A stretch of DNA of 32,252 nucleotides from the NCBI GenBank assembly GCA_026391715.1, contig JAPLDO010000145.1, positions 1 through 32,252 of the forward strand, given 5' to 3'. Of this stretch, positions 32,101 to 32,252 are shown piece after piece (the first letter of the stretch is position 1; each line of letters opens with the position of its first letter). Under the pieces are notes generated by a model that ran no database searches, was not told the origin of the DNA, and saw nothing but the letters and a program-made list of their open reading frames with translations. A program made the position numbers and the translations under genes. This DNA is from Bacteroidota bacterium. GTDB taxonomy: Bacteria; Bacteroidota; Bacteroidia; Bacteroidales; FEN-979.

Positions 32101-32252
32101 GGCAACTTCCTGGCATACGGTGCCGGGGGATACTGCTTTGGCATGTATGCTAACGGGAGCCTGGTCTTTGGGAAAGCCTACGTCGATGGTGTGACCAGCG
32201 CTCCCGGTCTGGTCACGGACACGAACTGGCACCATGTGGTGGTGGCCAAGTC
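26158..32252 (+). CDS. Second giant secreted Ig-like repeat protein, 3' partial, with aberrant GC-rich tail
   Basis: Open without a stop from ATG 26158 to the window end (over 2030 codons). MKAGLTLVLFFLIFIPVCLF then A is a signal peptide. A PKD-like domain (IISGPITPCVGYIGNVYTTE) matches that of the preceding gene, then about 20 ~89-aa repeats of the same Ig-like type follow (NPxC at ~26533 to ~31594). In the twentieth repeat, after YQWMVNGTNLVG (~31705), the sequence changes to LLTNVQSADAGVYSVVVTN and then a LamG/concanavalin-like domain (LVSWWRGGGNAFDQVG, LTIEAWIKRAS, NWHHVVVAK). That tail is much richer in GC and of a style seen in Verrucomicrobia-like proteins. The protein up to ~31690 is secure; the tail may not belong to it. 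It lies 89 bp after the first giant gene. Confidence 0.8.
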   Translation, partial: MKAGLTLVLFFLIFIPVCLFAQTGLNESLRHSPNDIPIISGPITPCVGYIGNVYTTELFKENYDWTISAGGTITAGGDGTSSVTITWITEGAQTVSVIYTGATGHGVLNVTVQPTFPVSVIVNPSSNPVCAGNQVTFTASVTNGGSQPGYEWFVNGVNVGTNPNYSYVPANNDIVYCKVSSNLACTFGNPATSLPVTVIVTPNLPVNVTVLASANPSCEGAMVNFTATSINGGLSPLYQWKNNGTTISGATNSSYSFIPNNGNIITCVLNSSLQCTSGNPATSSAITMTVSPNLPVGISIVASANPVCIGSQVVYTATPVNGGNSPGYSWMINGINAGTNSPIMTWTPADGDVVSCTLNSNAICKSGNPALSNLINMAVEPYQTVNVSIVASENPVCNGSQVTLTATPTNGGTAPHYQWTVNAVSIVHDNPVFSYIPTNGDQVICYVTSNVLCPSGNPATSNTILLTVSPAIVSSVSITASSNPTCAGSPILFTAHPVNAGTNPQFEWLVNGLPSGNAITLTYTPGSGDVVVCRMTSSAMCSQGTPVLSNSITMIISPALPVSVSINVSVNPICAGSAVVITATPVNGGSLPGYQWKVNGIANGTNSATFNYSPVDGDVITCTLTSSLSCAITNPAVSNAITMVVSGSLTVSVNIVASANPACSGQVITFTAVSVNGGLSPVYTWHVNGVTSGSGLSTFSYTPTNGDNIICYVNSSYACAIGSPATSNQITMAVNPNLPVSLTISTLNNPSCQGTQITYTAASVNGGLNPAFQWKVNGSAAGTNSGTFSYVPATGNVIVCQLTSSISCPITNPVLSNSITQTVFPILPAGITISATANPVCTGTEVTFTATPVNGGSSPIYQWKRNGSPAGTSAILIYTPVNGDVITCTLTSSLMCVSGNQITSNPITMAVSSAMIPVINIIASANPFCQGSSVNFTSSITNGGTTPSYQWLKNGLPAGVGSTFSYPPIDGDFITCRLTSSLGCASPNMVTSNPILMIRNQNTPASVSIEVSANPVCIGSQATFTATPVNGGSSPAYQWKVNGTNMGTGVTYTYAPTSGDIVTCQLTSNAACASGSPAISNQITMVTASPLPAGVQISTLTNPFCQGASVTFTAAATNGGSSPTYQWKVNGITMGLNSITFDYSPLNGNIITCEMVSNASCFTGTNPLVSNPIVMISSTDLPVSISIVASATTVCQGVAVHFTATPVNGGNTPQYQWKVNGVNAGTNKPEFTYTPLNGNVITCQLTSNLSCASGNPAVSNSINMTVNTPLPVGVSITASSNPVCQGSPVTLTATSVNGGASPVYQWRINGISVGVNSPVYTYIPSNGDVATVTVTSNAYCVSGNPVVSNSVVLVAGTEQPVGITISASENPFCAGSQIVYTATPANGGATPVYEWRVNGIVSGLNNPVFLYSPVNGDQITCKLTSNQTCISNNPATSNTITMVVTAAIPLSVSIIASSDTCCAGTPIQFTASVINGGSSLHYDWKVNGIDKGPNHYIYQFAPLNGDIVTCVVNSDLLCASNNPATSNAITMTVIPLAPVTISIAASCNPCCQGTSVTYTATAVNTGIDPLYRWKVNGTIILGSGSPVFNYIPANGDQVQCRMTSYEVCATNNPANSNTIIMDIQPYSTVGVTVTASGNPVCQGAQVTYTATPVNGGASPVYEWKVNGFFTGTNSPTFTYTPVQGEVIACVMTSNASCVLNNIAYSNPIVMTVSPLVPASVNIVPSSNPVCQGSVTFNATPTNGGPLPAYQWKVNGGNMGSGSPVFSYAPSDGDVVLCVMTSNAACVQGNPASSNAVTLNVVQSLPVSVSVVPSSLPPCQGEAITYTATPVNGGINPIYQWMVNGTNLVGATATSLLLTNVQSADAGVYSVVVTNAVGTATSSNAVLTVNPPPPCAPLPAGLVSWWRGGGNAFDQVGANNGTPVGNSAYGAGRVGQAFVLGGANGDGVTLGNPAGLQLQDLTIEAWIKRASASQITTGPVDGGNFLAYGAGGYCFGMYANGSLVFGKAYVDGVTSAPGLVTDTNWHHVVVAK
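26500..31690 (+). repeat. About 20 tandem Ig-like coding repeats
   Basis: The NPxC (or variant) landmark recurs roughly every 258-276 bp: about 26533, 26803, 27070, 27337, 27604 and so on to 31594. The consensus is the same as in the upstream giant gene. One unit near 30120 lacks the central cysteine (GDVATVTVTSNAYC). Confidence 0.88.
31690..32252. other. GC-rich segment of different composition (probable assembly junction)
   Basis: Hand counts on 60-base lines: 45% GC at 31261-31320 and 52% at 31501-31560, versus 63% at 31741-31800, 68% at 31921-31980 and 58% at 32101-32160. Third codon positions become mostly G/C. The coding frame stays open across the change. Confidence 0.7.

Overview
The window looks like a chromosomal segment of a member of the phylum Bacteroidota, probably a metagenome-assembled contig. 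Supporting signs are a type IX secretion (T9SS) C-terminal sorting domain on a giant secreted protein, several exact TAnnTTTG promoter elements of the Bacteroidota type, secreted proteins with a 'VGINT...LPPRM' head region and DUF1566 ending, and C-rich hairpin repeats between genes. Coding DNA is of moderate GC. The last ~560 bases are clearly more GC-rich and read like another lineage.

Left part (1-9606), housekeeping: a 5'-truncated AddA/RecB-like helicase-nuclease; a spacer with two inverted C-rich hairpin elements; a HAD hydrolase overlapping (ATGA) a large exported glycogen-debranching-like glycosidase; on the minus strand an exported bleomycin-hydrolase-like C1 peptidase; then a small DUF2892 membrane protein converging on truA.

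Middle part (9607-16651), accessory and heavily eroded: a transposase-type zinc-ribbon scrap, an Rpn-family remnant with a nonsense codon, a broken antitoxin-like gene, an intact RelE-type toxin-antitoxin (TA) pair bracketed by 67-bp direct repeats, a possible structured RNA leader with an overlapping terminator, and a secreted seven-repeat DUF1566 protein interrupted by a 1-nt frameshift. Its extreme C-terminus resembles the variable region of diversity-generating-retroelement targets. Next comes a TA graveyard bracketed by 95-bp direct repeats: an intact PIN toxin/antitoxin pair, a second copy whose toxin has an internal deletion, and three fragments of DUF433/DUF5615 modules.

Right part (16652-32252): pdxB (vitamin B6 synthesis), then two giant secreted proteins in tandem made of ~89-residue Ig-like repeats. 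The first has 26 repeats and a T9SS sorting domain. The second has about 20 repeats and is open to the window end. In its last repeat the sequence changes abruptly to GC-rich Ig + LamG-like coding sequence typical of Verrucomicrobia-like proteins, most simply an assembly chimera though possibly a domain fusion.

No rRNA, tRNA, CRISPR array, reverse transcriptase or intact transposase was recognised. All calls come from reading the sequence; no database search was run.
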